A stretch of 64,000 bases of DNA from Hymenobacter polaris (GCF_012927305.1 NZ_JABBGH010000001.1:186001-250000); one strand, 5' to 3'. Counted from the stretch's first letter, positions 8,662-18,124 are shown. A program made the numbers and translations. The notes: generated by a model from the sequence alone, not told the origin.

Positions 8662-10041
8662 ATGCTCACAGTAGAAAAAATCGGCGGCACGTCCATGACC
8701 GCCTTCCAGGATGTTCTGCAAAACATCATCTTCCACGGCGCCGGCCCCTACAACCGCATTCTGGTGGTGTCGGCCTACTCCAACGTCACCAACTGGCTGC
8801 TCGAAAATAAGAAGACCGGCGCGCCCGGCGTCTACCACCATATCACCCAGCACCAGGAGTTTCACCAGGCGCTGGAAGACGTGCTGGGCAAGCTCAAGGC
8901 CCTAAATCAGCACTACGTGCCCCTGGGGCTCGACCTGGCCGCCGCCGACGCCTTCCTCGACCACCGCATCGCCCTGGCCCGCACCTACCTCGACTCGCTG
9001 GTGAGCGTGCTGGCCTCGGGCTACGTCAACGGCGCCAGCATCCTGCAGGCCGCCCGCGAAATCCTGGCCTCGATAGGGGAGGCACACTCGGCCTTCAACT
9101 CGGTTAATATCTTGCAAAACAAGGGCGTACATGCCACGCTGGTAGACCTCAGCGGCTTCGACGACCCTAGGGCCCTCACCATCGACGAGCGCATCCGGCA
9201 GGCGTTTGCCGGCATCGACTTTGCCAGCACCATCTGCATCGCCACCGGCTACACCAAGGGCACCGAGGGCATTATGCGCGAGTTCGACCGCGGCTACTCC
9301 GAGGTGACCTTCAGCAAGATAGCCGTGGCGGTGCAGCCCCAGGAAGCCATCATCCACAAGGAGTACCACCTCTGCTCGGCCGACCCCAACCTGGTGGGCC
9401 TCGGCAATTGCCACCCGGTGGGCTTCACCAACTACGACGTGGCCGACCAGCTGGCCGACGTGGGCATGGAGGCCATTCACCCCAAGGCCTCCAAGCCGCT
9501 CGAAATCAACGCCATCGACCTGCGCATCAAGAATACCTTCGAGCCCGAGCACCCCGGCACGCTCATCACCCGCGACTACGTGTCGCCCGAGCAGCGCGTG
9601 GAAGTCATCACCGGCACCGAGAAAGTCAGCATCATCGACATCTACGACCCGCTGATGGTGGGCGCCGCCGGCTTCGACCTGCACCTGATGCAGGCGTTCA
9701 GCGACCTCGGGGTGAGCTATATCTTCAAGGCCACCAGCGCCAACAGCATCTCGCTGGTAATCTGGCAGAAAGACCTGAAGCCCGGCTTGGTGGAAGCCCT
9801 GGAGGCGAAGTACGAGAAAGTGACCGTGGAAGACGCCGCCCTGGTTTGCCTCATCGGCTCCAACATGGACCGGGTGGGACTGCTGGGCCGCGCCGCCGGG
9901 GCCCTGGCCGAGGCGAACATCAGCATCAAAAGCGCCGGCTTCGCGCTACGCAAGGTCAACATCCAGTTCGTCATCAGCCGCGAGGACTACGAGGCGGCCA
10001 TCATCGCCCTCAACCGCTGCTTCGAGCCCGCGGCGGCCTAG
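8662..10041 (+). CDS. Aspartate kinase, resembling the ectoine-associated (Ask_Ect) type
   Basis: A 459-residue aspartokinase that phosphorylates L-aspartate in the first step of the lysine/threonine/methionine (or ectoine) pathway. The N-terminus VEKIGGTSM replaces the usual KFGGTS; a kinase domain follows, then two C-terminal ACT domains, with LIGSNMDRVGLLGRAAGALA in the last. The opening, including RILVVSAYSNVTNWLLENKK and the GAPGVY segment, matches what I remember of Ask_Ect proteins encoded with ectABC in Gammaproteobacteria. No ectA, ectB or ectC lies in this window, so the link to ectoine is only sequence resemblance. It stands alone, followed by an R1 palindrome. Confidence 0.88.
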   Translation: MLTVEKIGGTSMTAFQDVLQNIIFHGAGPYNRILVVSAYSNVTNWLLENKKTGAPGVYHHITQHQEFHQALEDVLGKLKALNQHYVPLGLDLAAADAFLDHRIALARTYLDSLVSVLASGYVNGASILQAAREILASIGEAHSAFNSVNILQNKGVHATLVDLSGFDDPRALTIDERIRQAFAGIDFASTICIATGYTKGTEGIMREFDRGYSEVTFSKIAVAVQPQEAIIHKEYHLCSADPNLVGLGNCHPVGFTNYDVADQLADVGMEAIHPKASKPLEINAIDLRIKNTFEPEHPGTLITRDYVSPEQRVEVITGTEKVSIIDIYDPLMVGAAGFDLHLMQAFSDLGVSYIFKATSANSISLVIWQKDLKPGLVEALEAKYEKVTVEDAALVCLIGSNMDRVGLLGRAAGALAEANISIKSAGFALRKVNIQFVISREDYEAAIIALNRCFEPAAA

Positions 10042-10063
10042 GGCCAAGCTAGAATTGTCAAAA

Positions 10064-10153
10064 AGAACGTCATGCTGAGCCCCGCGAAGCATCTCTGCCG
10101 CGCCTTTTGAGTCGTTCGATAGAGATGCTTCGCGGGGCTCAGCATGACGTTCT
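10064..10153. repeat. R1-family intergenic palindrome, copy 2
   Basis: Perfect 33-base arms at 10064-10096 and 10121-10153, starting AGAACGTCATGCTGAGC. The variable core is CCCCGCGAAGC, complementary between arms. It lies between the aspartokinase stop and the next gene on the same strand. Confidence 0.92.
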
Positions 10154-10202
10154 GTGTTTTATACTTATTCGTTGTTCTTTTGCGCTTAAACCAGTCCTGC
10201 CC

Positions 10203-12179
10203 ATGAAACACCTTTTCCCTGTCGCCTTTTTACTCACGCTGGGCCTAGGCGCCGCCCGCGCCCAAACCATCGCCCTGCCGCCCGCCACCCAGTCCGTGAC
10301 CGATGCGGAGAATACGGCCAAAGTGCTGGCCGATACGCTCTACATCCAGCAGCACTATACCAAGACGGAATACCAGGTGCCGATGCGCGACGGGGTGAAG
10401 CTCTACACCATCGTGTACGCGCCCAAGGATGCCGACCAGGTGCGCTACCCCATCCTGTTGAACCGCACGCCCTACTCGGTGGGGCCCTACGGCAAGAAGT
10501 ATAAATACGCCCTAGGCCCCAGCAGCCTGATGATGCGCGAAGGTTACATCTTTGCCTACCAAGACGTTCGGGGGCGCTATATGTCGGAGGGCGAGTTTCT
10601 GGATATGCGCCCCGAGCTGGAGAAGCACGCCAGCAAGAAGGACACCGACGAGGGCACCGACACCTACGACACCATCGAGTGGCTGCTCAAGCACGGGCCC
10701 AAGAGCAACGGCCGCGTGGGGCAGTGGGGCATTAGCTACCCTGGCTTCTACACCTCCACCGGCCTGCTCAGCCGCCACCCGGCCCTGAAAGCCTCGTCGC
10801 CCCAGGCGCCGATTGCCGACTGGTTCTGGGACGATTTTCACCATAATGGCGCGTTTTTCCTGCCCCACGCCTTCAATTTTCTCTACAGCTTCGGGCAGGC
10901 GCGGCCCCAGCCCACGCCCACCGGCAACCCCGGCATCAAGCACGGCACCCCCGATGGCTACGACTTTTTTCTGCGCTTAGGGCCCCTCAAGAACGCTAAC
11001 GACCAGTATTACAAAGGCAAGGTGGCGTTCTGGAACCAGCTCATGGAGCACCCCAACTACGACGCCTTCTGGCAGGCCCGCAACCTGCGCCCCCACCTGC
11101 ATGACCTGAAAACCGCCGTGCTCACCGTGGGCGGCTTCAACGACGCCGAGGACCTATTTGGCGCGCTGCGCACCTATGAAACTATCGAACAGAAAAACAA
11201 GGGCCTCCCCAACCGCCTCGTGATGGGCCCCTGGGTGCACGGCGGCTGGGCCCGCGGCACCGGCGAGATGGTGGGCAACGTCAACTACGGTCCTGCGCCC
11301 TCGGTGTGGTACCAGCAAAATGTGGAGGCGCCCTTTTTCCGTTCCTACCTCAAAGACGCCAAGCCTGGCGAGGCGGCCGCCAAGCTGCCCGAAGCCATTG
11401 TGTTTGAGGGCGGTACCAACCAGTGGCGCGGCTTCGAGGCCTGGCCGCCCAAGCAGGCGCAGGACAAAACGCTCTACTTCCGCCAGGCGGGTGGCCTGAG
11501 CTTCCAGGCACCCACCAGCGGCGACAACGAGCGCCGCCGGCCCGACGTCAACTTCGAGTACGACCAGTTTATCAGCGACCCGGCCCACCCCGTGCCCTTC
11601 ACCGAAGCCACCGCCACCGGCATGACCCGCGAGTACATGACCGACGACCAGCGCTTCGCCAGCCGCCGCCCCGACGTGCTCACCTACCAAACCGAGCCCC
11701 TGGAGGAGGACCTGACCCTGGCCGGCCCCATCCAGGCCAAGCTGCAAGTGGCCACCACCGGCACCGACGCCGACTGGGTCGTGAAAATCATCGACGTGTA
11801 TCCCGATGATACGCCCGACAACCCCCGCACCGCGCCCGGCGTGCACCTAGGGGGCTACCAGCAAATGGTGCGCTCCGAAGTGATGCGGGGCCGCTTCCGC
11901 GACAGCTTCTCCGAGCCCAAACCCTTCGTGGCCAACGAGGTAACCACCGTGCCCTTCGTGGTGCAAGACCTGATGCATACCTTCAAGAAGGGCCACCGCC
12001 TCATGGTGCAGGTCCAAAGCACCTGGTTCCCGCTCGTTGACCGCAACCCCCAGACCTACGTGCCCAATATCTACCAGGCCGACGCCAGCGACTTCAAAGC
12101 CGAAACGCACAAGCTCTACCACAACCCCGCCCACGCCTCGCAACTGGTGCTGAAAGTGCTGCCGACCACCGCGCAGTAA
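10203..12179 (+). CDS. Secreted CocE/NonD-family hydrolase (peptidase S15-like)
   Basis: A 658-residue alpha/beta hydrolase with signal peptide MKHLFPVAFLLTLGLGAARA. N-terminal catalytic domain: VPMRDGVKLYT, then QDVRGRYMSEGEF, nucleophile S178 in GQWGISYPGF, probable acid D314 in GGFNDAED and base H346 in GPWVHGGW. The C-terminal third is the jelly-roll domain of X-Pro dipeptidyl-peptidases and cocaine esterases. The family cleaves esters, beta-lactam side chains or X-Pro peptides; the substrate is not predictable. The ATG at 10203 is chosen because the open frame upstream runs through the R1 palindrome and lacks a signal peptide. Confidence 0.9.
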   Translation: MKHLFPVAFLLTLGLGAARAQTIALPPATQSVTDAENTAKVLADTLYIQQHYTKTEYQVPMRDGVKLYTIVYAPKDADQVRYPILLNRTPYSVGPYGKKYKYALGPSSLMMREGYIFAYQDVRGRYMSEGEFLDMRPELEKHASKKDTDEGTDTYDTIEWLLKHGPKSNGRVGQWGISYPGFYTSTGLLSRHPALKASSPQAPIADWFWDDFHHNGAFFLPHAFNFLYSFGQARPQPTPTGNPGIKHGTPDGYDFFLRLGPLKNANDQYYKGKVAFWNQLMEHPNYDAFWQARNLRPHLHDLKTAVLTVGGFNDAEDLFGALRTYETIEQKNKGLPNRLVMGPWVHGGWARGTGEMVGNVNYGPAPSVWYQQNVEAPFFRSYLKDAKPGEAAAKLPEAIVFEGGTNQWRGFEAWPPKQAQDKTLYFRQAGGLSFQAPTSGDNERRRPDVNFEYDQFISDPAHPVPFTEATATGMTREYMTDDQRFASRRPDVLTYQTEPLEEDLTLAGPIQAKLQVATTGTDADWVVKIIDVYPDDTPDNPRTAPGVHLGGYQQMVRSEVMRGRFRDSFSEPKPFVANEVTTVPFVVQDLMHTFKKGHRLMVQVQSTWFPLVDRNPQTYVPNIYQADASDFKAETHKLYHNPAHASQLVLKVLPTTAQ

Positions 12180-12195
12180 GCGGGGAGATGCAAAA

Positions 12196-12289
12196 AAAGA
12201 ACGTCATGCTGAGCTTGCCGAAGCATCTCTACCGAAAAACCCCTGGGGCGCGGTAGAGATGCTTCGGCAAGCTCAGCAGGACGTTCTTT
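12196..12289. repeat. R1-family intergenic palindrome, copy 3
   Basis: Arms 12196-12234 and 12251-12289 (39 bases each) pair with one mismatch (GCATGACG against GCAGGACG). The variable core is CTTGCCGAAGC. It sits between two convergent genes, so it could terminate both. Confidence 0.9.
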
Positions 12290-12314
12290 TATTTGAATAG
12301 AACCTCCCTAGGGC

Positions 12315-13199
12315 CTACTTGCCACCTTTTTTGGCTTCGGCAACCAGCTCCTCGTTCATTTTGGCATACTCAGTATTGGGCGGCAGCGATTCCATCGCCA
12401 GCTTTTTCGACTTCTCGGCGGCGGCAATGGCGCCCTTGTAGTCCTTCATTTTCAGGCGGATTTTGGCTTCCGTGTTCACGTTCCAGAACTTGGGCTGGGT
12501 GGCGTTGGCTTTCTGAATCCAGGTCAGGGCCTGCTTCAGGTCCTTGTTGTTGTCGTAGTAGTACACGGCAGCCGTGGCCAGGTCCTGCGGATTGGGATTG
12601 GGGTTTTTCGCCACCTTGTCGTCAATCTGGGCCATTACTTTGCCATCCACATCGCTGATTATCTTGAACATGACGCCGGTGTTGCCCCACAGCAGGTCCA
12701 GCATGGCGGTGGCGGGCGTCAGGTCAGCAAAGCTGATGGTGAAGGTTTCGACCTTGCTGGCCAGCTTGTAGGGCTTCACCATGAAGCGCACCACGTCGTC
12801 TTCATCCTTAAAGCCATCCACGTCAGCCCCTTGCTTGAGGCTTTTATTTAGTACTACCGTCCACTCGCTCGCGCCCGGCACGGTGTACAGCCCGTACTCG
12901 CCGGCCGGCACTTTTTTGCCCTCAATCGTCACATCGTCCGCAAACTTGATGCTGGTGGTGGCATTGGCGCCCGTGCGCCAGCGCTTGCCGTAGGGTGCCA
13001 GCGGCGTAGCGGCACCAAATACGTCGCGGTTTTTTAGCGAGGGCCGGCTGTAGGTGACGGTGACATCGGTGAGGCCCACGCGCTGCATAACAGTGGCTTT
13101 GGGGCTCGGCTGGGGCGTAGCAATCTGCGCCTGGGCAGCAATGGGGGCTAGGGCAGCGGCCAGCGCCACGGCCACGATGGGCGGCACAAGGTTCTTCAT
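12315..13199 (-). CDS. DUF2911 domain protein, exported, with C-terminal TPR-like region
   Basis: A 294-residue exported protein: signal peptide MKNLVPPIVAVALAAALAPIAAQA, then a DUF2911 domain (TVTYSRPSLKNRDVFG, GKRWRTGANATTSIKF, VPAGEYGLYTVPG) to about residue 180, then a helical region with YYYDNNKDLKQALTWIQKA that looks like TPR units. DUF2911 is common in Bacteroidota and has no established function. A paralogue of the same architecture is encoded at 41472-42350. It lies just behind the serS terminator, and its gene end faces the CocE gene across an R1 palindrome. The ATG at 13199 gives a clean signal peptide. Confidence 0.85.
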   Translation of the reverse strand: MKNLVPPIVAVALAAALAPIAAQAQIATPQPSPKATVMQRVGLTDVTVTYSRPSLKNRDVFGAATPLAPYGKRWRTGANATTSIKFADDVTIEGKKVPAGEYGLYTVPGASEWTVVLNKSLKQGADVDGFKDEDDVVRFMVKPYKLASKVETFTISFADLTPATAMLDLLWGNTGVMFKIISDVDGKVMAQIDDKVAKNPNPNPQDLATAAVYYYDNNKDLKQALTWIQKANATQPKFWNVNTEAKIRLKMKDYKGAIAAAEKSKKLAMESLPPNTEYAKMNEELVAEAKKGGK

Positions 13200-13245
13200 A
13201 AAAGAAAAAATAAAAGGAGAAAAGCGCAATTGCGGACATAAAAGT

Positions 13246-13277
13246 AGCAAAGCCCGCCGGCTAGGGCGGGCTTTGCT
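13246..13277 (-). terminator. Intrinsic terminator of serS
   Basis: AGCAAAGCCCGCC (13246-13258) pairs perfectly with GGCGGGCTTTGCT (13265-13277). On the minus strand it lies 38 nt past the serS stop and is followed by ACTTTTATG. Confidence 0.8.
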
Positions 13278-13315
13278 AGTGCTGGCAGCAGGAGCGTGTG
13301 GCAGGAGTGCAGTCC

Positions 13316-14593
13316 TTAGTTGGTAATGAGCCCGAAGCCGCAGTAGCTGTGCAGCACCGCCGGCAGGCGAATGCCTTCGGCCGACTGGTTGTTTTCGAGC
13401 AGCGCGGCCACGATGCGCGGCAGCGCCAGCGCCGAGCCGTTGAGCGTGTGCAGCAGCTGGGTTTTGCCGCCTTCGGCCCGGTAGCGGCACTTGAGGCGGT
13501 TGGCCTGGAACGTTTCAAAATTGGACACCGACGATACTTCCAGCCAGCGGCCCTGCGCGGCGCTCCACACCTCAAAGTCGTAAGTCAGGGCCGAAGTAAA
13601 GCCCATGTCGCCGCCGCAGAGGCGCAGAATGCGGTAGGGCAGCTCCAGCTGCTGCAGTAGGTGCTCCACGTGGGCCTGCATCTGCTCCAGGGCCGCGTAG
13701 GAGTTTTCGGGCTGGGTGATTTGCACAATCTCCACCTTGTCGAATTGGTGCAGGCGGTTGAGGCCGCGCACGTCGGCGCCCCACGAGCCAGCTTCGCGCC
13801 GGAAGCAGGGCGTGTAGCCCGCGTTCTTGATGGGCAGCTTGTCGAGGGCAATTATCTCGTCGCGGTACAGGTTGGTGATGGGCACCTCGGCCGTCGGAAT
13901 CAGGTACAGGTTGTCCTGCGCGTCGTGGTACATCTGGCCCTCCTTGTCGGGCAGCTGGCCGGTGCCGTAGCCGCTGGCCTCGTTCACCAGCACCGGCGGC
14001 TGCACCTCGTAGTAGCCCGCGTCGCGCGCCTGGTCGAGGAAGAAGTTGATGAGCGCCCGCTGCAGGCGCGCGCCCTGGCCCTTATACACCGGGAAGCCCG
14101 CGCCGGTAATTTTGTTACCCAGCTCAAAATCAATAATATCGTACTGCTTTATCAGCTCCCAGTGCGGCTGCGCGTCGGGCCCTAGGGTGGGCTTGGTGCC
14201 GCCCTCGCGCACTACCTCGTTGTCCTGGGCCGAGCGGCCGGCCGGCACGCTCTCGTGCGGAATATTCGGGATTTTATACAGCAGCTCATTTTGCTGCTGC
14301 TCCACGGCCGCCAGCTCGTCGGCGTGGGTCTTAATGGTGGCCTTTAGCTCGGCGGTGCGGGCTTTCAGGGCGTCGGCCTCGGCGCGCTGGCCGCTTTTCA
14401 TCAGGCCCCCAATCTGGCGGGCCAACTCGTTGGCTTCGGCCTGGGCCTGGTCGTGGGCGGTTTGCAGGGCGCGGCGGCGCTGGTCGAGGTCGAGCACGGC
14501 TTGCACGTCGGCTTCGGCCGTTTTGAAATGGCGCTTGGCCAGCCCGGCCAGTACGCGCGCGGTTTGCTCTTTGAGAACGGAAAGTTGCAGCAT
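13316..14593 (-). CDS. serS: Seryl-tRNA synthetase
   Basis: A 425-residue class II aminoacyl-tRNA synthetase that charges tRNA-Ser. The N-terminus MLQLSVLKEQTARVLAGLAK starts the long antiparallel coiled-coil arm (to about residue 105, rich in A/E/Q/R) that contacts the tRNA variable arm. Motif 2 is PCFRREAGSWGADVRGLNRL, motif 3 is around LNGSALALPRIVAALLENNQ, and SSVSNFETFQANRLKCRYR is the usual serine-site region. The ATG at 14593 is preferred to a longer open frame reaching 14686, since SerRS proteins begin at this motif and a TACCTTTG promoter box lies 8 nt upstream. A terminator follows. Confidence 0.95.
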   Translation of the reverse strand: MLQLSVLKEQTARVLAGLAKRHFKTAEADVQAVLDLDQRRRALQTAHDQAQAEANELARQIGGLMKSGQRAEADALKARTAELKATIKTHADELAAVEQQQNELLYKIPNIPHESVPAGRSAQDNEVVREGGTKPTLGPDAQPHWELIKQYDIIDFELGNKITGAGFPVYKGQGARLQRALINFFLDQARDAGYYEVQPPVLVNEASGYGTGQLPDKEGQMYHDAQDNLYLIPTAEVPITNLYRDEIIALDKLPIKNAGYTPCFRREAGSWGADVRGLNRLHQFDKVEIVQITQPENSYAALEQMQAHVEHLLQQLELPYRILRLCGGDMGFTSALTYDFEVWSAAQGRWLEVSSVSNFETFQANRLKCRYRAEGGKTQLLHTLNGSALALPRIVAALLENNQSAEGIRLPAVLHSYCGFGLITN

Positions 14594-14601
14594 AACGGCC
14601 G

Positions 14602-14609
14602 CAAAGGTA
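14602..14609 (-). promoter_or_regulatory. Putative -7 box of serS (leaderless)
   Basis: TACCTTTG on the minus strand, exactly TAnnTTTG, ends 8 nt before the serS ATG. The context TACCTTTGCGGCCGT before ATG is identical to that before hisS except for one base next to the start. Confidence 0.55.
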
Positions 14610-14769
14610 GAAGCCGGGCGCGGCGCGGCGCACATAGCTGGCCTTTTTAGCGCCGCCCGGGCCCTAGGGCTCCGCCTGCCGGGCAACCTGCGGGGCGCCC
14701 CGCCGTACTGCCCAAACGGCCAATGGCTTGCCTAGGCAGGAGCGGCAGTATTTCACGAAGCGCAGGGAA

Positions 14770-14799
14770 TTGATTATTGCCCGCAATGCGTTAATATTG
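14770..14799 (+). promoter_or_regulatory. Putative rho promoter with long leader
   Basis: TTG (14770-14772), 19 bases, then TAATATTG (14792-14799) fits TTG-N19-TAnnTTTG with one mismatch. It would give a leader of about 260 nt before the rho ATG, plausible for an autoregulated gene. The 15-mer beginning at the TTG recurs at 14926-14940, without a -7 box behind it. Confidence 0.45.
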
Positions 14800-15065
14800 C
14801 AGCAGCAAGCCGGCCCACGGGGCCGGCGGGGCCAGCCTACCGGGCCGGCCCGCTACGGGGCCAGCCCGACCAATCTGCTGATTGGCGCAATTGCCGGCCA
14901 CCACGCCTACACCACTTCCCACTTCTTGATTATTGCCCGCCGCTTTGCTGGTTGTGTGGCGCTTTAGCGCCTCGTGCTGTTGACTGCCAGCGCTTGGCCG
15001 AGCTGGCTGAGCCGGCGCTGCCCCTGGTTGGGCGGCCCCTTTCTGAGTTTCCCCTATCCCATTTT

Positions 15066-17438
15066 ATGTATACCCTCACCGAGCTGAAGGAGCGCCTGCT
15101 GTCTGACCTAAAGGAAATAGCCGAGCGGCTGCAAGTTGGCAACTTCAAGCGCCTGAGCAAGCAGGAGCTGATTTACAAGATTCTGGACCAGCAGGCCCTG
15201 CTGCCCACCGACCAAGTACCCGCTAAGAAGCCAGCCGCCGAGGGTGCCAACGCGCCCGCTGCTAAAGCCCCCGCCGAAACCGCCCCCAGTGGCCGGGCCG
15301 TTGGGCGCCCCCGCCGCAGCGCGGCCCCCGCCGCCCCCGAAGCCGAGTTGCCTTTCTCAGAAGTGAGCCCGGCCCCAACTAGCAGCCGCGCTGGCCGCGG
15401 CGCTCGCCCGGTGGCCACTGCCGAAGCTGCCCCGGTGGCGCCGGCCGCTGCCGAGCCCGCCGCTGAAGCAGCGTCGGAAACGGCGGTCGAAACGCCTCAG
15501 CCCACCCGCTACGAAGTGGTAGAGGCCGATGAGCAGGCCTTGGGCAGCGTGCCCGTGGCCCAGGAGGAAGCCACCACCCCGCCCACCGAAACCAACCCTA
15601 CCGCCGAAACTCACTCCGACGCCGCTAGTGCCCCGCTGCGCCGCGAGCGCCGCGAGCGGGTAGACCGCGCCGGCCGCCCCATTCAGCGCCGCGACGCCCA
15701 GCCCAGTGCCGCTGCCGAGCAGCCTGCCGAAACAACTCCTACGGCGGCCGAAGCAGCAGCCGAGGTAGCCACGCCCTCGGAAGTGTCGTTTGAAAGCTCG
15801 GTGGCCGAGCGCCCGCGCTACGAGCGCGACAACCGCGACAGCACCAGCCGCGACGCCAATGGCCGCGAGTACCGCGACAATCGGGATAACCGCGACAACC
15901 GCGACAACAACCAGCGCCGTAATGACCAGCCGCGCAACGAGTACCGCGACAACCGCAGCGAGCGGCCCGATGGCAATGGCCAGCCCCGCTACAACGGCGG
16001 CAATGGCACCGGCGCCCCTAGCCTCGCCACCGGCGAAAATGGTCAGCCGCGCTTTGCCGGCAACGCTAGCGGCGGCGCCGATGGCGGCCAGCGTGCCAAC
16101 GGCTACGGCGCTACCGACCAACCCCGCCTCAGCCGCGAGGAGCGCTACGCCCAGCGCGAAGCCCAGCGCCAGCAGCGCCGCGAAGAGCGCCAACGCACGG
16201 AGGGCCAAGGTGGTGAGCAAGCCAGTGGCAACCAGCCGGCCGCCAATGGCCAGGCCGACGGTGGGCAGCGCCAGCCACAATCCCAGCCGCAGCAGCAGCG
16301 CCCCCAGCGGGCTCCCGAGCTGGATTTGACCGTGCCCGGCTCGGGCACGCTGGAGCTGATGCCCGACGGCGGCTACGGCTTCCTGCGCTCGCCCTACTAC
16401 AACTACCTCGCCTCGCCCGATGACATTTACGTGTCGCCGCAGCAGGTACGCCAGTTTGGCCTCAAGGCCGGCGATACGGTGAGCTGCACCATGCGCCCGC
16501 CCCGCGAAAACGAGAAGTACTTCGCCTTGGTGAACGTGGACGGCATCAACGGCCGCACCGTGGAAGAGGTGCGCGACCGGGTGCCCTTCGCCCACCTCAC
16601 CCCGCTCTTTGCCGACGAAAAGCTGAAGCTGAGCACCAAGCCCACGCAGGTGAGCACCCGCGTGCTTGACCTGTTCGCGCCCATCGGCAAGGGCCAGCGC
16701 GGCCTGATTGTAGCGCAGCCGAAGACGGGCAAAACCATTCTGCTGCAAGAGGTTGCCAACGCCATTTCGGAAAACCACCCCGAAGTGTACCTCATCATCC
16801 TGCTGATTGACGAGCGCCCCGAGGAAGTAACCGACATGGCCCGCTCAGTGAAGGCCGAGGTGCTATCGTCGACCTTCGATGAAACGGCCGACCGCCACGT
16901 GAAAATCGCCGAGCTAGCCCTCGACAAGGCCCGCCGCCTGGTAGAGTGCGGCCACGACGTGGTGATTCTGCTCGACTCCATCACCCGCTTGGCCCGCGCC
17001 TACAACACGGTGCAGCCTAGCAGCTCGCGCATCCTCTCGGGCGGTATCGATGCCGGGGCGCTGCAAAAGCCAAAGCGCTTCTTTGGCGCTGCCCGCAACA
17101 TCGAAGGGCCTGGCTCACTGACGATTATCGCCACGGCGTTGATTGAAACCGGCTCGAAGATGGATGAGGTTATCTTCGAGGAATTTAAAGGCACCGGCAA
17201 CATGGAGCTGCAGCTCGACCGCAAGCTGGCCAACAAGCGCGTGTTTCCGGCCATCGACATCCCGGCCTCGGGCACGCGCCGCGAAGACCTGCTGCTGGGC
17301 CGCGACGAGCTGAGCCGCGTGTGGGTGCTGCGCAAGTTTATGACCGACATGAGCGCCACCGAAGCTATGGAGTTCCTGAAAGACCGCATGAAGGGCACTA
17401 AGGACAACGAGGAGTTCTTGCTAGCCATGAACGGCTAA
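15066..17438 (+). CDS. rho: Transcription termination factor Rho with large low-complexity insert
   Basis: A 790-residue Rho; typical Rho is about 420. Residues 3-43 ([20 protein letters not shown]) are the N-terminal helical domain. Residues about 50-415 are low complexity: first Ala/Pro/Glu-rich, then Arg/Asp/Asn repeats ([14 protein letters not shown]), then Gln/Arg-rich. The cold-shock-like RNA-binding domain ([17 protein letters not shown]) follows to about 490, then the hexameric RecA-like ATPase with Walker A QPKTGKT at 551-557, [15 protein letters not shown] and [16 protein letters not shown]. Rho loads on C-rich RNA and drives transcript release. Long inserts are known in Bacteroidota Rho. 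The ATG at 15066 matches the family's usual N-terminus although the frame is open upstream. Confidence 0.95.
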   Translation: MYTLTELKERLLSDLKEIAERLQVGNFKRLSKQELIYKILDQQALLPTDQVPAKKPAAEGANAPAAKAPAETAPSGRAVGRPRRSAAPAAPEAELPFSEVSPAPTSSRAGRGARPVATAEAAPVAPAAAEPAAEAASETAVETPQPTRYEVVEADEQALGSVPVAQEEATTPPTETNPTAETHSDAASAPLRRERRERVDRAGRPIQRRDAQPSAAAEQPAETTPTAAEAAAEVATPSEVSFESSVAERPRYERDNRDSTSRDANGREYRDNRDNRDNRDNNQRRNDQPRNEYRDNRSERPDGNGQPRYNGGNGTGAPSLATGENGQPRFAGNASGGADGGQRANGYGATDQPRLSREERYAQREAQRQQRREERQRTEGQGGEQASGNQPAANGQADGGQRQPQSQPQQQRPQRAPELDLTVPGSGTLELMPDGGYGFLRSPYYNYLASPDDIYVSPQQVRQFGLKAGDTVSCTMRPPRENEKYFALVNVDGINGRTVEEVRDRVPFAHLTPLFADEKLKLSTKPTQVSTRVLDLFAPIGKGQRGLIVAQPKTGKTILLQEVANAISENHPEVYLIILLIDERPEEVTDMARSVKAEVLSSTFDETADRHVKIAELALDKARRLVECGHDVVILLDSITRLARAYNTVQPSSSRILSGGIDAGALQKPKRFFGAARNIEGPGSLTIIATALIETGSKMDEVIFEEFKGTGNMELQLDRKLANKRVFPAIDIPASGTRREDLLLGRDELSRVWVLRKFMTDMSATEAMEFLKDRMKGTKDNEEFLLAMNG

Positions 17439-17464
17439 ATAGCCCTAGGGCATCCTGAGCAGAT

Positions 17465-17507
17465 AAATAGCGGCTTTGCTGGTTTCTGGCAGAGCCGCTA
17501 TTTTTAT
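17465..17507 (+). terminator. Intrinsic terminator after rho
   Basis: AAATAGCGGCT (17465-17475) pairs with AGCCGCTATTT (17493-17503); the run of T continues to 17505. It lies 26 nt after the rho stop. Confidence 0.8.
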
Positions 17508-17538
17508 GCCCTTGCGCCCCCGCCGGCATCCGCTAAGT

Positions 17539-18048
17539 ATGACTGTTCTCTATAAACGAGCTTACGTGCTGGCGGCCTTGCTGGGGGCCAGCCAACTGGC
17601 CGCGGGCCAAAGCGCCCCGCCCCCACACGCTGGCCCAGCCGGCTCCGATGCCTGGATGGACAGCGTGCGCCGCCTGCCGCTGCCAGCGCAAGTGGCGGCC
17701 GTGCGGGCGCGGGTACTCGCCGACACGGTGCTGCGCCACCCGCCGCAGTACGTGTGCCTCACGCTTTTGTCGGCCAGCCAGCGCGAGGCCTACTACCAGG
17801 CCGAGCGGCCGCGGGCCCTGGCCGAACAAGCCCGTCCGGCGGGGGCTCTGCTCCTGTATGTGGTAGACGGCTACCCGCTGGCCGACAACTACCCGGCGCA
17901 CACGGCTGCGTTTTTGCGCCAGTTGGCCGCCCAGCCCATCGCGCACATCGCCTACCTGAAAAGCGGTGCCCAGGCCACTGCCCTCTACGGCACGCGCGGC
18001 GCCAACGGCGTGGTGCTGCTCACCAGCGCGCGCGCCGCGCCGCGCTAG
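17539..18048 (+). CDS. Small exported protein carrying only a SusC/TonB plug-like segment
   Basis: A 169-residue protein with signal peptide MTVLYKRAYVLAALLGASQLAAG. Its C-terminal half reads like the plug end of SusC-type receptors: LLLYVVDGYPLAD corresponds to PLYVVDG, and AYLKSGAQATALYGTRGANG then VVLLTS corresponds to the EVLKDASATAIYGSRGANGV signature. There is no beta-barrel: the protein stops right after the plug motif. It may be a soluble or periplasmic plug-like factor, or an evolutionary remnant. It lies between the rho terminator and an acyltransferase gene. Function unknown; the motif resemblance is clear. Confidence 0.7.
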   Translation: MTVLYKRAYVLAALLGASQLAAGQSAPPPHAGPAGSDAWMDSVRRLPLPAQVAAVRARVLADTVLRHPPQYVCLTLLSASQREAYYQAERPRALAEQARPAGALLLYVVDGYPLADNYPAHTAAFLRQLAAQPIAHIAYLKSGAQATALYGTRGANGVVLLTSARAAPR

Positions 18049-18124
18049 CCTTTGCGTGCCCAGCAGGCCCTAGGGCCTGGGCGGCGCGGGTTGGTCGGGC
18101 CCCTGCTTCCTAACTTGCCGGGCC

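Noticed and set aside
8662..10041. Ectoine biosynthesis cluster
   Set aside because: Only the kinase resembles the ectoine type; no ectA, ectB, ectC or ectD is present.
10107..10202. Earlier start for the CocE-like gene
   Set aside because: It would translate the R1 palindrome and hide the signal peptide.
14594..14686. N-terminal extension of serS
   Set aside because: SerRS proteins begin at the MLQLS segment and a promoter box lies inside the extension.
15357..16778. Long open frame (473 codons) antisense to rho
   Set aside because: It mirrors the G/C-biased low-complexity rho insert; its product is Gly/Ala/Val-rich without domains. The rho frame is unmistakable.
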